Part shown: piece by piece, positions 35,021 through 43,904 of the stretch
How the letters are laid out: the number at the start of each line of letters is the position of its first letter
Numbering within the stretch: position 1 is the first letter of the stretch
Assembly (NCBI GenBank): GCA_964543195.1
Contig: CAZIXF010000006.1
Coordinates: 1 to 64,000 of the forward strand
DNA: 64,000 nucleotides
Reading direction: 5' to 3'
Origin: JAGTVG01 sp964543195
GTDB taxonomy: Bacteria > Bacteroidota > Bacteroidia > Cytophagales > Cyclobacteriaceae
The notes under the pieces: model-generated
The model's database searches: none
The model's input: the letters and a program-made list of their open reading frames with translations, nothing else
What the model was told of the DNA's origin: nothing
Translations under genes and position numbers: made by a program

Positions 35021-37486
35021 TTACCTGTTCAGCAATTGGTCAGCGGCCAGCACACAGAATATATAGGAAGCCGCGCCCGGCATTACGTATTCCGATTGCT
35101 GCCAGAGATAGGGAAAAGGTTCCTTAAGCTCCGGAAAATCGGGTCTTATCAGGGCTGTCCCCGATACCATCCCACCCGGAATATAATACCACATATGGCG
35201 GTAAACCCCGAATCCTGAAATGATCGAATGCGCCCCTACACCCGATGTCAAAGAAGTATTTGAACCGGGATGGCATCCCAGTACGTAATTAACTACCCTG
35301 TACACCAGTTCCTTATCGAACAGGTCGGGGTATTTTTTTACCAGGAAAAAATGTTCGAGTGCATACCGTTGTATATCCCAGCCAATGCCCCAGATCCTCG
35401 GCCTCCAGGGTACACCAAAGGGATTAGTAGCCAGCGTGGAATCCAATTGAGCACTGTAATTGTTTAGAGCGTTCTTAAACCGGCACCTAAAATCTTCATT
35501 TTCGATCCTATCGATCACCCGAGCTATTCCCCATGCAGACCGTTCCATATTTTCCTCTATCTCAGGCATCAGACTTACCAAACGGGTGGCATATTTTTCC
35601 TCACCGGTGGTAAATAACAATTCCACGGTGGCAAGGATCTCCTGCAAAACAGTATTCCCCGGTACGTATGCATTAGGTTTTTTAACCGGCTCGTGGCCCT
35701 GCTCAAAATCCCAGGTACTTACGGCTGTCTGAAGGCATTCTTCTGAGAGATCATCATCAAATCCTTTTAGTGAACGGCTTGCAGCTGCAAGGGCAGCAGC
35801 CACTTCATATTCAAGACCGGTATCCCGGTTGGTAAATACCAGGCGATCATCGGATACACCCGAATGGGTAAGTGTTCTCTCTTGGGGACCAAGGCTGGGA
35901 TCATAAAAAAACTGGTCCGTCTGGGAGGCCCAGTCACCTTTAATATTACGGCCTTCCCGTGTGGCAATTATGCCGGCAAAACTATGCCCCGCCGCCCTGT
36001 ATCCCGACAGCAGGTTTATTGCTCCATGCTTTATCTGCTGGACCAGATCCGGAATCCCGTCAGCCTGCCTCATTTCCACCCTCAGCCGGTCATAATTGAT
36101 ACTTGTATGATCAAAATCCCCTTCGTATAGCTCATCGGAAAATACGAGATAATGAGTTGTAGAAGCCTGGGAACCGGCAGCCAGATCGTCATCGCCTGCG
36201 TCATGCCAGCCACCCTGATTTAAATGTGGCACAGTTGTACCCGGACTATATGGAGTTTCTGCTTCGGCATATTGCCGGTAACCATCCACATGTTCAATGG
36301 CCAAAGGAGCCTGTAAAGCATCATCGAGGTGACAGGCGCCATGCCAGATTATCCCGCCATCCCGCACATCCATATGACACATCTGGATGGGGAAATAACC
36401 TTCCAGGGTAGGCTGCCAGAGATTATGCTTGTATATATCTTCCCGGATGGCAAAAGGGTTCGATGATTGGCCTCCATAGCTCACGATATACATACCCGGT
36501 TCATTGATCTCCGTAAAATCGAAATTAGCATAATCATAACGCAGAAACTTTCCCCACCGTTCAGGTCTTTCCGATTTCACCTCCTGAAGACCATTCCCGC
36601 CAACCAGCTTCATTAAACGGGCATTTTCAAGCTGGCCGGCTGCCGTATCGAGTTCGACGATGGCTTTCTTTACCTGGCCGGGATGATAACCTACCTGGGA
36701 AATGGCGATCATGGGATCCCTGGTCCAGCCAGGCAATGTATTTGGCTGTATAGACCATTCGATCGCATTTTCGGTTACACCCGAAGGAATGGGCGACCTG
36801 ACCCATATCCAGCCTCTGTAAGAAAAATTCCTTTCATCCAGCAGCTCCAGTTCGCCGTTCAGGGATTCGATTATCATCTTTCTTTCGAGGTCTTCTTCAG
36901 CAAAAGTCAGTATCTTGCCACGACCCAGCGGAATGGGCTGAAGTTCACCCTCATTATCAGCTGTCTGTCGCACATAAGGTTCCCTTGGAATGATCCCGAA
37001 ATCATCACCCACCTGAAAGGATTTACCAAAATACAGGGGAGGATAAAATTCAAGGGCAAAATTCAGCTGGTTTTCCCATTCTGCGGGAATAGGTTTATCC
37101 AGATCAACAGCTAATCGAACTGCATCACTTTCCGGCCAAACCCTGATCGTATAGCTGAAATCCAGGTCCTCATAGCTCACCCTGGAGCTGATCATGTTGT
37201 TTTGTGGGTCAACCTGCCTTTCAGCCTGCTCCGGATAATCAAGATCAATATCTTCTCCTCTTATAAATCCATTGGTGGCGATCCTTTCTCCATGATGGAT
37301 CATCTCAATTCCGCCCTGCTTGCCTACAGGATAATAATTGTGAAAAGCCAATACGGAGAGTCCTTTTGCTTGAAGGTATTCTTCCTCGTTTAATATCCAT
37401 TCATTTCCGGTATCAGGCGGAGTACAGTTGAAAGTGGCAAATAGAAACAATATCCCCACAATAATAACAGATTTAGGGTATTTCAT
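35021..37486 (-). CDS. GH9 glycoside hydrolase lipoprotein, tandem copy 2
   Basis: 821 residues with a lipoprotein signal ending in FATFNC. Same architecture as the genes at 12753-15224 and 37525-39996: an unnamed beta-rich N-terminal domain (about 25-255), a CelD_N Ig-like domain (starting AISQVGYHPG), then GH9 with GGWHDAGDDDLAAGSQ near residue 425 and WQQSEYVMPGAA near 795 (catalytic acid). HPGSNTSLTSGVG matches the family C-terminal signature. It follows its paralogue by 38 bp, so the pair is probably one operon from a tandem duplication. The last 119 bases shared with the upstream copy are identical in DNA. Confidence 0.9.
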   Translation of the reverse strand: MKYPKSVIIVGILFLFATFNCTPPDTGNEWILNEEEYLQAKGLSVLAFHNYYPVGKQGGIEMIHHGERIATNGFIRGEDIDLDYPEQAERQVDPQNNMISSRVSYEDLDFSYTIRVWPESDAVRLAVDLDKPIPAEWENQLNFALEFYPPLYFGKSFQVGDDFGIIPREPYVRQTADNEGELQPIPLGRGKILTFAEEDLERKMIIESLNGELELLDERNFSYRGWIWVRSPIPSGVTENAIEWSIQPNTLPGWTRDPMIAISQVGYHPGQVKKAIVELDTAAGQLENARLMKLVGGNGLQEVKSERPERWGKFLRYDYANFDFTEINEPGMYIVSYGGQSSNPFAIREDIYKHNLWQPTLEGYFPIQMCHMDVRDGGIIWHGACHLDDALQAPLAIEHVDGYRQYAEAETPYSPGTTVPHLNQGGWHDAGDDDLAAGSQASTTHYLVFSDELYEGDFDHTSINYDRLRVEMRQADGIPDLVQQIKHGAINLLSGYRAAGHSFAGIIATREGRNIKGDWASQTDQFFYDPSLGPQERTLTHSGVSDDRLVFTNRDTGLEYEVAAALAAASRSLKGFDDDLSEECLQTAVSTWDFEQGHEPVKKPNAYVPGNTVLQEILATVELLFTTGEEKYATRLVSLMPEIEENMERSAWGIARVIDRIENEDFRCRFKNALNNYSAQLDSTLATNPFGVPWRPRIWGIGWDIQRYALEHFFLVKKYPDLFDKELVYRVVNYVLGCHPGSNTSLTSGVGAHSIISGFGVYRHMWYYIPGGMVSGTALIRPDFPELKEPFPYLWQQSEYVMPGAASYIFCVLAADQLLNR
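35037..35155 (-). repeat. 119-bp identical tract, copy in downstream GH9 gene
   Basis: Identical over 119 bases to 37541-37659. It encodes the C-terminal ALIRPDFPELKEP...WQQSEYVMPG region with the catalytic acid. Sequence on both sides diverges, including at synonymous sites, so recent gene conversion is more likely than slow divergence from the original duplication. Confidence 0.85.
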
Positions 37487-37524
37487 GGTTAATATATTTA
37501 TTTCCTGAAAAATGATTGAGATTT

Positions 37525-39996
37525 TTATTGATTTAAAAGATGGTCAGCGGCCAGCACACAGAATATATAGGAAGCCGCGCCCGGCATTACGTATTCCGAT
37601 TGCTGCCAGAGATAGGGAAAAGGTTCCTTAAGCTCCGGAAAATCGGGTCTTATCAGGGCCGTCCCCGAAGCCATGCCGCCCGGAATATAGGACCACCAGT
37701 GCATATTAAATCCATAGGCGGGTATCAGGGAATGTGCCCCTACACCCGAGACAAGCGACGTATTGGATCCCGGATGGCAACCCAATACATAATTCACTAC
37801 GCGAAGCACATTTTCCCTGTCAAACAGATCCGGATAGGCTTTTACCAGGTAATATTGCTCAAGCGCATAACGTTGGATGCTCCACCCAATCCCCCAGACC
37901 CTGGGATTCCAGGGTACTCCATAAGGATTTCCTGAAAGACTCTCTTCAAGCTCGTTTTTATAGGACTCCAGGGCTTCCCGGATCTCGTTTTTAAAGTTTT
38001 CATCATCGATCAGGTCAAAGGTGCGGGTAAGCGTCCAGGCGGTACGGTCGATATTTTCCCTGATGACCGGCAATAATTCAATCAACCGGTCCGTGTACTG
38101 CTGATCACCGGTTGTAATAAGCAGCTCGGCCGTAGCCACCACCTCCTGCCGGTCCGGATTACCGGGAACATAGGCGTTGGGTTGCAACACTGGCTCGTGC
38201 TCCTGTTCATATTTCCATGCCTTTACCGCAGTATTGAGGCATTCCCCGGCAAGTGCATCATTATATCCCCTCAGTATCCTGCTGGCAGCAGCCAGGGAAG
38301 TGATCACAGCATACTCCAGGGATGTATCCCGGTTGGTGAAAGCCCAGCGGTCATCGGGCTTACCCGAAAAGTTGCCCCGAACCTCATCGGGCCCAAGTGA
38401 GGCATCATAGAAATGATGATCTGTAAGCGAGGCTACATCACCTAAAAAAGCCCTCCCTTCACGCGTGGCCACAATACCCACAAACGAATGACCAGAGGCA
38501 CGATACCCGGAAAGCAGATTAATGGCTCCATGTTCTATCTGTTGCTCAAGATCAGGAATGCCATCAGGTCGACGCAGTTCAACATACAGTTCATCCTGCT
38601 TAACGGTGGTCTGATCCACATCGATACCGAAAGTTTCTGCCGCAAGGGCCAGGTAGAGGGTCGTACTGGCCTGCGACCCGGCTGCCAGGTCATTATCGCC
38701 GGCATCATGCCATCCTCCCCTGTTAAGCCCCGGGATATGGGTCATGGGCTCAAACCGGGTTTCCGTTTCCTCATAGGAACGGTATCCATCGATATGGATG
38801 GTGGATACGGGCGCCTGAAGGGCGTCATCAAGGTGACAGGCGCCATGCCAGACCCGCACACGATCACGGATCCTCATATGGCACATCTGTACAGGGAAAT
38901 AAATTTCCAGGGTGGGCTGCCATACCCTTTGCTGGTAAATATCATCCCTGATACTGAAAGGCTCCGAGACCTGATCTCCGTAAGCTACCCTGTATATGCC
39001 CGGCTCTGCAATCGAAGTAAAATCAAAAATGGCATAATTATACCTCAAAAACCGGCCCCAGTTCTCGGGAAGCGCAGAATGCACTTCCTTTATTATGCCC
39101 TCTTCATTGATCCGCAATAGTTGTGCATTGACCCGCGGTTCGGCATTCGGATCCAGCTCAATGACCGCTTCTTTCTTCTGCCCCGGGTGATAACCCACCT
39201 GTGAAATGCCGATCACCGGATCCCTGGTCCAGCCCGGTATTAATCCAGGATCGATTATCCATTCAACTGCTCCCTCATCAACCCCTGCAGGAATGCCCGA
39301 CCTGAGAATGAACCATCCTCCAAGCGACGTATTCCTCCCGTCAATGAGTGAAAGCTCCCCATTCACCTGTTCAATTTCCAATTCGATGGCAGGATCTTCA
39401 GGCGCTATGATCAGCCTTTTCCCCTGAGCCATGGGAACAGTCTCTATCTCCCCTCCTTCAAGCCTGTTCATCGGGCCCAGTCCTTCCACCGGAAAAACTC
39501 CGAACTCATCTCCAAGCTGATAGGATTTTCCACTGTAGGTAACCGGATACAACAACATGTCAAAATTCAATTTCCCTTTCCAATCATCGGGAATGGGATC
39601 ATCCAGGTCTACTGCCAGGTGTACCGATCCATCTTCCGGCCATACCCTTATGGTATAACCGAAATCAAATCCATTTACTTCCACCTTGGCAGCAATCTCT
39701 TTTCTGGAAGGATCTACTGCCCTTTCAGCGGTTTCGGGTTCAGGAAAATTCTGCCCGTCGAAATCCGATGTGATAAAACCATTGGTGGCTATCCGTTCGT
39801 CATGGTGGATAAACTCGATACCCCCCTGATTGCCGACCGGATAATAATTATGAAACACAAGCACATTAAAACCCCGGGTTTCCAGGTATTCCTGTTCATT
39901 AACTTCCCATTCTATCCCGGATTCATAATCCGTACAGGAGGATAACACGAGCAGACTGATTAAAATAAAGCAGAAATGATATTTTTTAATTTTCAT
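37525..39996 (-). CDS. GH9 glycoside hydrolase lipoprotein, tandem copy 1
   Basis: 823 residues with a lipoprotein signal ending in LVLSSC. Domains are as in the neighbouring paralogue: N-terminal beta-rich domain, CelD_N Ig-like domain (starting GISQVGYHPG), GH9 barrel with GGWHDAGDNDLAAGSQ and the C-terminal catalytic WQQSEYVMPG. The opening YLETRGFNVLVFHNYYPVG corresponds to YLQAKGLSVLAFHNYYPVG in the partner. Both are probably attached to the outer membrane and cut beta-glucans. First gene of the pair; the region upstream (39997-40393) should hold the promoter. Confidence 0.9.
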   Translation of the reverse strand: MKIKKYHFCFILISLLVLSSCTDYESGIEWEVNEQEYLETRGFNVLVFHNYYPVGNQGGIEFIHHDERIATNGFITSDFDGQNFPEPETAERAVDPSRKEIAAKVEVNGFDFGYTIRVWPEDGSVHLAVDLDDPIPDDWKGKLNFDMLLYPVTYSGKSYQLGDEFGVFPVEGLGPMNRLEGGEIETVPMAQGKRLIIAPEDPAIELEIEQVNGELSLIDGRNTSLGGWFILRSGIPAGVDEGAVEWIIDPGLIPGWTRDPVIGISQVGYHPGQKKEAVIELDPNAEPRVNAQLLRINEEGIIKEVHSALPENWGRFLRYNYAIFDFTSIAEPGIYRVAYGDQVSEPFSIRDDIYQQRVWQPTLEIYFPVQMCHMRIRDRVRVWHGACHLDDALQAPVSTIHIDGYRSYEETETRFEPMTHIPGLNRGGWHDAGDNDLAAGSQASTTLYLALAAETFGIDVDQTTVKQDELYVELRRPDGIPDLEQQIEHGAINLLSGYRASGHSFVGIVATREGRAFLGDVASLTDHHFYDASLGPDEVRGNFSGKPDDRWAFTNRDTSLEYAVITSLAAASRILRGYNDALAGECLNTAVKAWKYEQEHEPVLQPNAYVPGNPDRQEVVATAELLITTGDQQYTDRLIELLPVIRENIDRTAWTLTRTFDLIDDENFKNEIREALESYKNELEESLSGNPYGVPWNPRVWGIGWSIQRYALEQYYLVKAYPDLFDRENVLRVVNYVLGCHPGSNTSLVSGVGAHSLIPAYGFNMHWWSYIPGGMASGTALIRPDFPELKEPFPYLWQQSEYVMPGAASYIFCVLAADHLLNQ
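37541..37659 (-). repeat. 119-bp identical tract, copy in upstream GH9 gene
   Basis: Partner of 35037-35155. The identity starts four codons before the stop codon and ends abruptly inside the coding region. Direct repeats of this length 2.5 kb apart could also recombine and delete one gene. Confidence 0.85.
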
Positions 39997-40393
39997 GATA
40001 AAAAAAGTTTTTGATTGATGTTCCCGGCCACTGAAAAATTATCGTCTTCCTCCTTCACCTTACCAACAAAAAAAATCTTCAATAGATTCATTAGTTAACT
40101 AATTTCATAAAAAATAACAAGCAGGATGTGGTAAATTATGCCCTTCAATCAGATTTCTGAGAGCATAAAAAGGAAAAAGCCCTTAAAGAGATTTTTCATA
40201 ATAGACGGAACCTGAAAAATTATCACGCTGAATCCGGAGTCCATGAATTTTTCCCGGGCTTGCGATCCGGCGATCCTGTGATCCGGAAATCCTCCAGCTT
40301 TCTGCTATAAAACAGGTATAAAAACATACCCATTGCTAATAATTTTCCTTTAAAAATTGTAACTTTCTGCAGACTTTAGAAATTTTTTAATCT
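39997..40393. other. Divergent intergenic region, GH9 pair and DUF362
   Basis: 397 bases without a supported gene, presumably holding two divergent promoters. Visible structure: a perfect 12-bp palindrome TTAGTTAACTAA (40091-40102) and imperfect octamers GCGATCCG, GCGATCCT, GTGATCCG (40262-40285). No promoter boxes could be assigned safely. Confidence 0.5.
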
Positions 40394-41932
40394 ATGAAAC
40401 GCCGAAACTTTTTAAAACTGGGTACCAGTGCAGCAGTGGCACCATTTTTTCTTAGTGGCTATCAATCGATCTATTCGAATGCATATGCCTCGAGGATAGT
40501 GACTGTTAAAGATGATATGGCCTCGCACCTGGATTTTATTCCGGGAAGGAATAAAAATGAAAGCGGTATCATCATTGACAAAGTTCAGGACTTTTCTTTC
40601 GATTATGAGAGAATTTATAATATGGTGGATCACGCCTTAATGCGTTTCACGAATAAAAAAACTGCAAGGGAAGCCTGGGAGTCCCTTTTCCCGGAAGGTA
40701 AGCTGTCAGAAAAGACCCGGATCGGGATCAAGGTGAATTTTGCCTATGGATGGCAGGATGACCGTAACGACTGGAACCTGACCGCCTGCCCCTTTGGACC
40801 CAAGGCCGCGATCACAGAAGCCATCATCAGCGGACTTACCCAGATGCTCGATGGTTTTTTTCCAATAGAAAATATTACTGTTTATGACCTCGGACTGGCC
40901 ATTATACCTGGAAAAGCCAATGCGGTGATACAGGGATACCGTCCCGTTCATCCGAATGATGAAAATGTTTATGCAGATGATCAACCCGGTGCATATAAAT
41001 TACACTGGTTGAATGCACGGAACGAAAAAGATGTTCCCGACGATGCTCCGGGGTTTTTGGCTGCTCCCGATTATCCTGAACCCTATCATGCTCCGCAGAA
41101 GATCCTTCCTCCCGTTTATGAAAACGACTTTATGATCAATGTTGGTGTGGCAAAGGATCATCGTTCTGCAGGCGTAACCGGGGTGATGAAAAACACTTTC
41201 GGGTGTACCGATAAATGTGCAAATACCCATGGAAACGAGTGGATGAATATCGACACCCCTTATGCAGGCACCCGGAATTGTGTGCCGGTGTTTTATAAAA
41301 CCATAAACGAATATTCTCCCTGTATCCTAAATATAATCGATGCACTGGCAGGAATGTATGACGGAGGTCCCACGGCGGGAAGGATCTTTCCGGTCAATAC
41401 TATTGCGGTCAGCAAGGATCCGGTAGCGCTCGACCACTGGCTGATGCAATTACTAAACAAAGCAAGGATCAGGAACGGGTGCAGCAGGATCACCCTTTCC
41501 GATGGAAGAGCTGAAGACGGTCATCCGAATGCCCCTTCTCTGCGAATTGCCGCTGAAAAACATCAGCTTGGCAGCCTTTCGCTGGATGATATGATCAATA
41601 AAGACCTCGATTTCAAAGGAACCGGTTATGATATTCCGGAACTGGCCCATGCACATTACCGGATGGGAAATATTCACTATTCCGGGAATAAATGCCACCT
41701 GACCGTAAGACTCGACCGTTCCGGACGAAGACAACAGGTTCAAAACTGGATTCAGGATCTGGAGGGGAACAGGGTCCGCTCATTCGGGAGCAGCATAACC
41801 CGTTTATCAGAGATTGAGCTGGAATGGAATCTGAAGGATGATTCCGGCAAGGCCGTTGAGGAAGGACTTTATGTATGGCATATCGAGATGAACGGCATAA
41901 TGCATACCCGGACGGTGAATTTATTGACCTGA
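40394..41932 (+). CDS. DUF362 domain protein with Tat-like signal
   Basis: 512 residues. The N-terminus MKRRNFLKLGTSAAVAPFFL resembles a Tat signal. The body matches the DUF362 family, whose members are often associated with iron-sulfur domains; I see Cys in TFGCTDKCANTH but no complete ferredoxin motif. VGVAKDHRSAGVTGVMKN and TIAVSKDPVALDHWLMQ are typical DUF362 segments. The last 75 or so residues (VRLDRSGRRQQ to GLYVWHIEMNG) look like a FlgD-type Ig-like domain, common in secreted Bacteroidota proteins. Function unknown. The DUF5060 gene follows after 174 bp on the same strand. Confidence 0.75.
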   Translation: MKRRNFLKLGTSAAVAPFFLSGYQSIYSNAYASRIVTVKDDMASHLDFIPGRNKNESGIIIDKVQDFSFDYERIYNMVDHALMRFTNKKTAREAWESLFPEGKLSEKTRIGIKVNFAYGWQDDRNDWNLTACPFGPKAAITEAIISGLTQMLDGFFPIENITVYDLGLAIIPGKANAVIQGYRPVHPNDENVYADDQPGAYKLHWLNARNEKDVPDDAPGFLAAPDYPEPYHAPQKILPPVYENDFMINVGVAKDHRSAGVTGVMKNTFGCTDKCANTHGNEWMNIDTPYAGTRNCVPVFYKTINEYSPCILNIIDALAGMYDGGPTAGRIFPVNTIAVSKDPVALDHWLMQLLNKARIRNGCSRITLSDGRAEDGHPNAPSLRIAAEKHQLGSLSLDDMINKDLDFKGTGYDIPELAHAHYRMGNIHYSGNKCHLTVRLDRSGRRQQVQNWIQDLEGNRVRSFGSSITRLSEIELEWNLKDDSGKAVEEGLYVWHIEMNGIMHTRTVNLLT

Positions 41933-42106
41933 CCCGCTGAATTTTATTATTCAGATTCTGAAATTTGAAATTCTGGCTAATAAAATTTAAATTGTCCGTT
42001 AACTGAAATAAGTGTATCATATACGGTTATTTCCACTTGAATATAATTATTTACATGAATAAATTGTTTTATCTACTTTTAGTTTTTAATTAAATCTTTC
42101 CCTACT

Positions 42107-43837
42107 ATGAAAAAAAATAACATTATTCTGCTTCTGTCCTTAATGCTCGTTTCATTGCAGGCAGCAGCTCAGCCTGAGATAACCCGCATCCGGCAAAATG
42201 AAGATTCCGTATTGAAGTATGATAAATACGAGGTGCGTTTCGATATTGACGCGGATTATGAAAATCCTTTCGATCCGCAAGAGATAGAGGTCAATGCCGT
42301 GTTCACCTCTCCCTCCGGCAAGGAGTGGCTCATGCCGGGCTTTTATAATTATTCTCACTGGAGCACCATGTGGATGGTGCGGTTTTCGCCGGATGAAACA
42401 GGCACCTGGAGTTATGTGATCAGGATTAAGGATAAAAACGGGGAGATGGAAAGTGAGACTTATTCATTCCTCACCATTCCTTCTTCCTATCACGGACCCA
42501 TCCGGGTTGCCGAAAACCACCGGTATCTCGTGTATGATGACGGCACACCCTATTATGGAGTCGGATTATGGTATAATGATGGTTATGCTGCATTTAATGA
42601 GGGCAGGATCAAACCGGAGGAGCTGGACAATCTCAAGGAGCTTGGGGTAAATTATATCAGCACATACATTACTCCACTTGAAACATGGGGAACCGGCATG
42701 GGACGATACGACCAGAATATAGCAGGTCGTATTGACGAGGTGCTGGAGATGTGTGAAGAACGTGAAATGATCCTCAGTCTGAACATCTGGTTCCACTCCT
42801 ATCTCTCAAAAGAAGTTTGGGGTGGCGGCAATTCACGCTGGAATTCAAACCCCTATCAGCTGGTCTGTGATGTCGGAGATTTCTTCAGCGATGAAGAAGC
42901 CTGGAAATACCAGGAAAAGTTATACCGGTATTTCATCGCCCGCTGGGGATACAGCCGCTCACTTGGTATCTGGTTTATCGTGGATGAAGTCAATGGTACC
43001 GAAGGTTGGGTTAACGGCGATAGTGTAGCCGCAGCTACCTGGGGAAGGAAGATCCATGAATACTTCAAAAACAATGATCCATACCAGCACCTGACCACCG
43101 GAACCCGGAGCGGAGGCATCGACCAGTGGTGGCAGCGTGGATATGAGGTCTTTGATCTGCCGGGAAGGGAGATCTATGAAGCCCAGGGATTCCCGATTAT
43201 AAATACGGGGACCGTGAAGGAAGCTGAGACCCATCCGCTCACTCATAGTTACAGAAACTATGGTGGGGAGGTGACCAAATTATGGAATGGGTTTGAAAAA
43301 CCCGCTATCATTCCGGAAACAGGTTGGGACCATACTTTTTATGAAATGGAAATGCCCGGCTATCAGGCTCAGTATCATAATGCCCTGTGGGTGTCTCTGG
43401 CCAACGGGGCGTCCATGACACCCTTCTGGTGGGCCCATTCCAACCGGTTAAACGATAATGTCCTTACAAAGCAGTTGTTAAATTTCAGGCGGTTCGTAAA
43501 CCAGATACCCTTTTCAAAATTGACCAATCTTAAAAAAACAGAGGCATCACTTTCCGATGGAGATGCTTATGCCATATCAAGTGACCAGGTAATATTCGGT
43601 TGGGTGGCCAATTCCCGGACGGATGTAGTAGGAGAAACGGTAACCTTATCATCGATAAAACCAGGAAAATACAGAATGCGGCTTTATCATACCTGGCGGG
43701 GAGAATTTATTGAAGACAGCGAAATTGAATCGAACGGTAATACAATTTCCTTCGATCTGCCGGTCCTGAAAATCCAGGGATCCCATGCCAGATATGTGGG
43801 CCAGGATGCGGCGTTTATAGTGGAACCGGTGGATTAA
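42107..43837 (+). CDS. DUF5060 glycoside hydrolase-like protein
   Basis: 576 residues with a signal peptide (ending SLQAAAQ). Residues about 25-110 are a DUF5060 beta-sandwich (FTSPSGKEW, MWMVRFSPDETGTWSY). Residues about 120-480 form a TIM barrel related to GH5/DUF4038 enzymes: YYGVGLWYNDGY, LGVNYISTYITPLETWG, then IVDEVNGTEG and IPETGWDH, whose glutamates lie where clan GH-A acid/base and nucleophile are expected. A short C-terminal beta domain follows. Related proteins include putative cellulases and apiosidases, so the substrate is open. Clear ATG start with an AT-rich leader. Confidence 0.82.
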   Translation: MKKNNIILLLSLMLVSLQAAAQPEITRIRQNEDSVLKYDKYEVRFDIDADYENPFDPQEIEVNAVFTSPSGKEWLMPGFYNYSHWSTMWMVRFSPDETGTWSYVIRIKDKNGEMESETYSFLTIPSSYHGPIRVAENHRYLVYDDGTPYYGVGLWYNDGYAAFNEGRIKPEELDNLKELGVNYISTYITPLETWGTGMGRYDQNIAGRIDEVLEMCEEREMILSLNIWFHSYLSKEVWGGGNSRWNSNPYQLVCDVGDFFSDEEAWKYQEKLYRYFIARWGYSRSLGIWFIVDEVNGTEGWVNGDSVAAATWGRKIHEYFKNNDPYQHLTTGTRSGGIDQWWQRGYEVFDLPGREIYEAQGFPIINTGTVKEAETHPLTHSYRNYGGEVTKLWNGFEKPAIIPETGWDHTFYEMEMPGYQAQYHNALWVSLANGASMTPFWWAHSNRLNDNVLTKQLLNFRRFVNQIPFSKLTNLKKTEASLSDGDAYAISSDQVIFGWVANSRTDVVGETVTLSSIKPGKYRMRLYHTWRGEFIEDSEIESNGNTISFDLPVLKIQGSHARYVGQDAAFIVEPVD

Positions 43838-43876
43838 ATTCAATAATCGATTGAAGAAACGACCCACTGAAACAAG

Positions 43877-43904
43877 AATAAATTTACCGGAATAAATTTA
43901 CCGG
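43877..43904. repeat. 14-bp tandem duplication
   Basis: AATAAATTTACCGG occurs twice in direct succession, followed by a partial third copy. It spans the end of the convergent region and the last codons of the NRAMP-like gene, so one copy supplies that gene's stop codon. Confidence 0.7.

Noticed and set aside
35036..35218. Paired plus-strand ORFs with identical N-termini at 35036 and 37540
   Set aside because: They are antisense shadows of the two GH9 genes and are alike only because the underlying 119 bp are identical.
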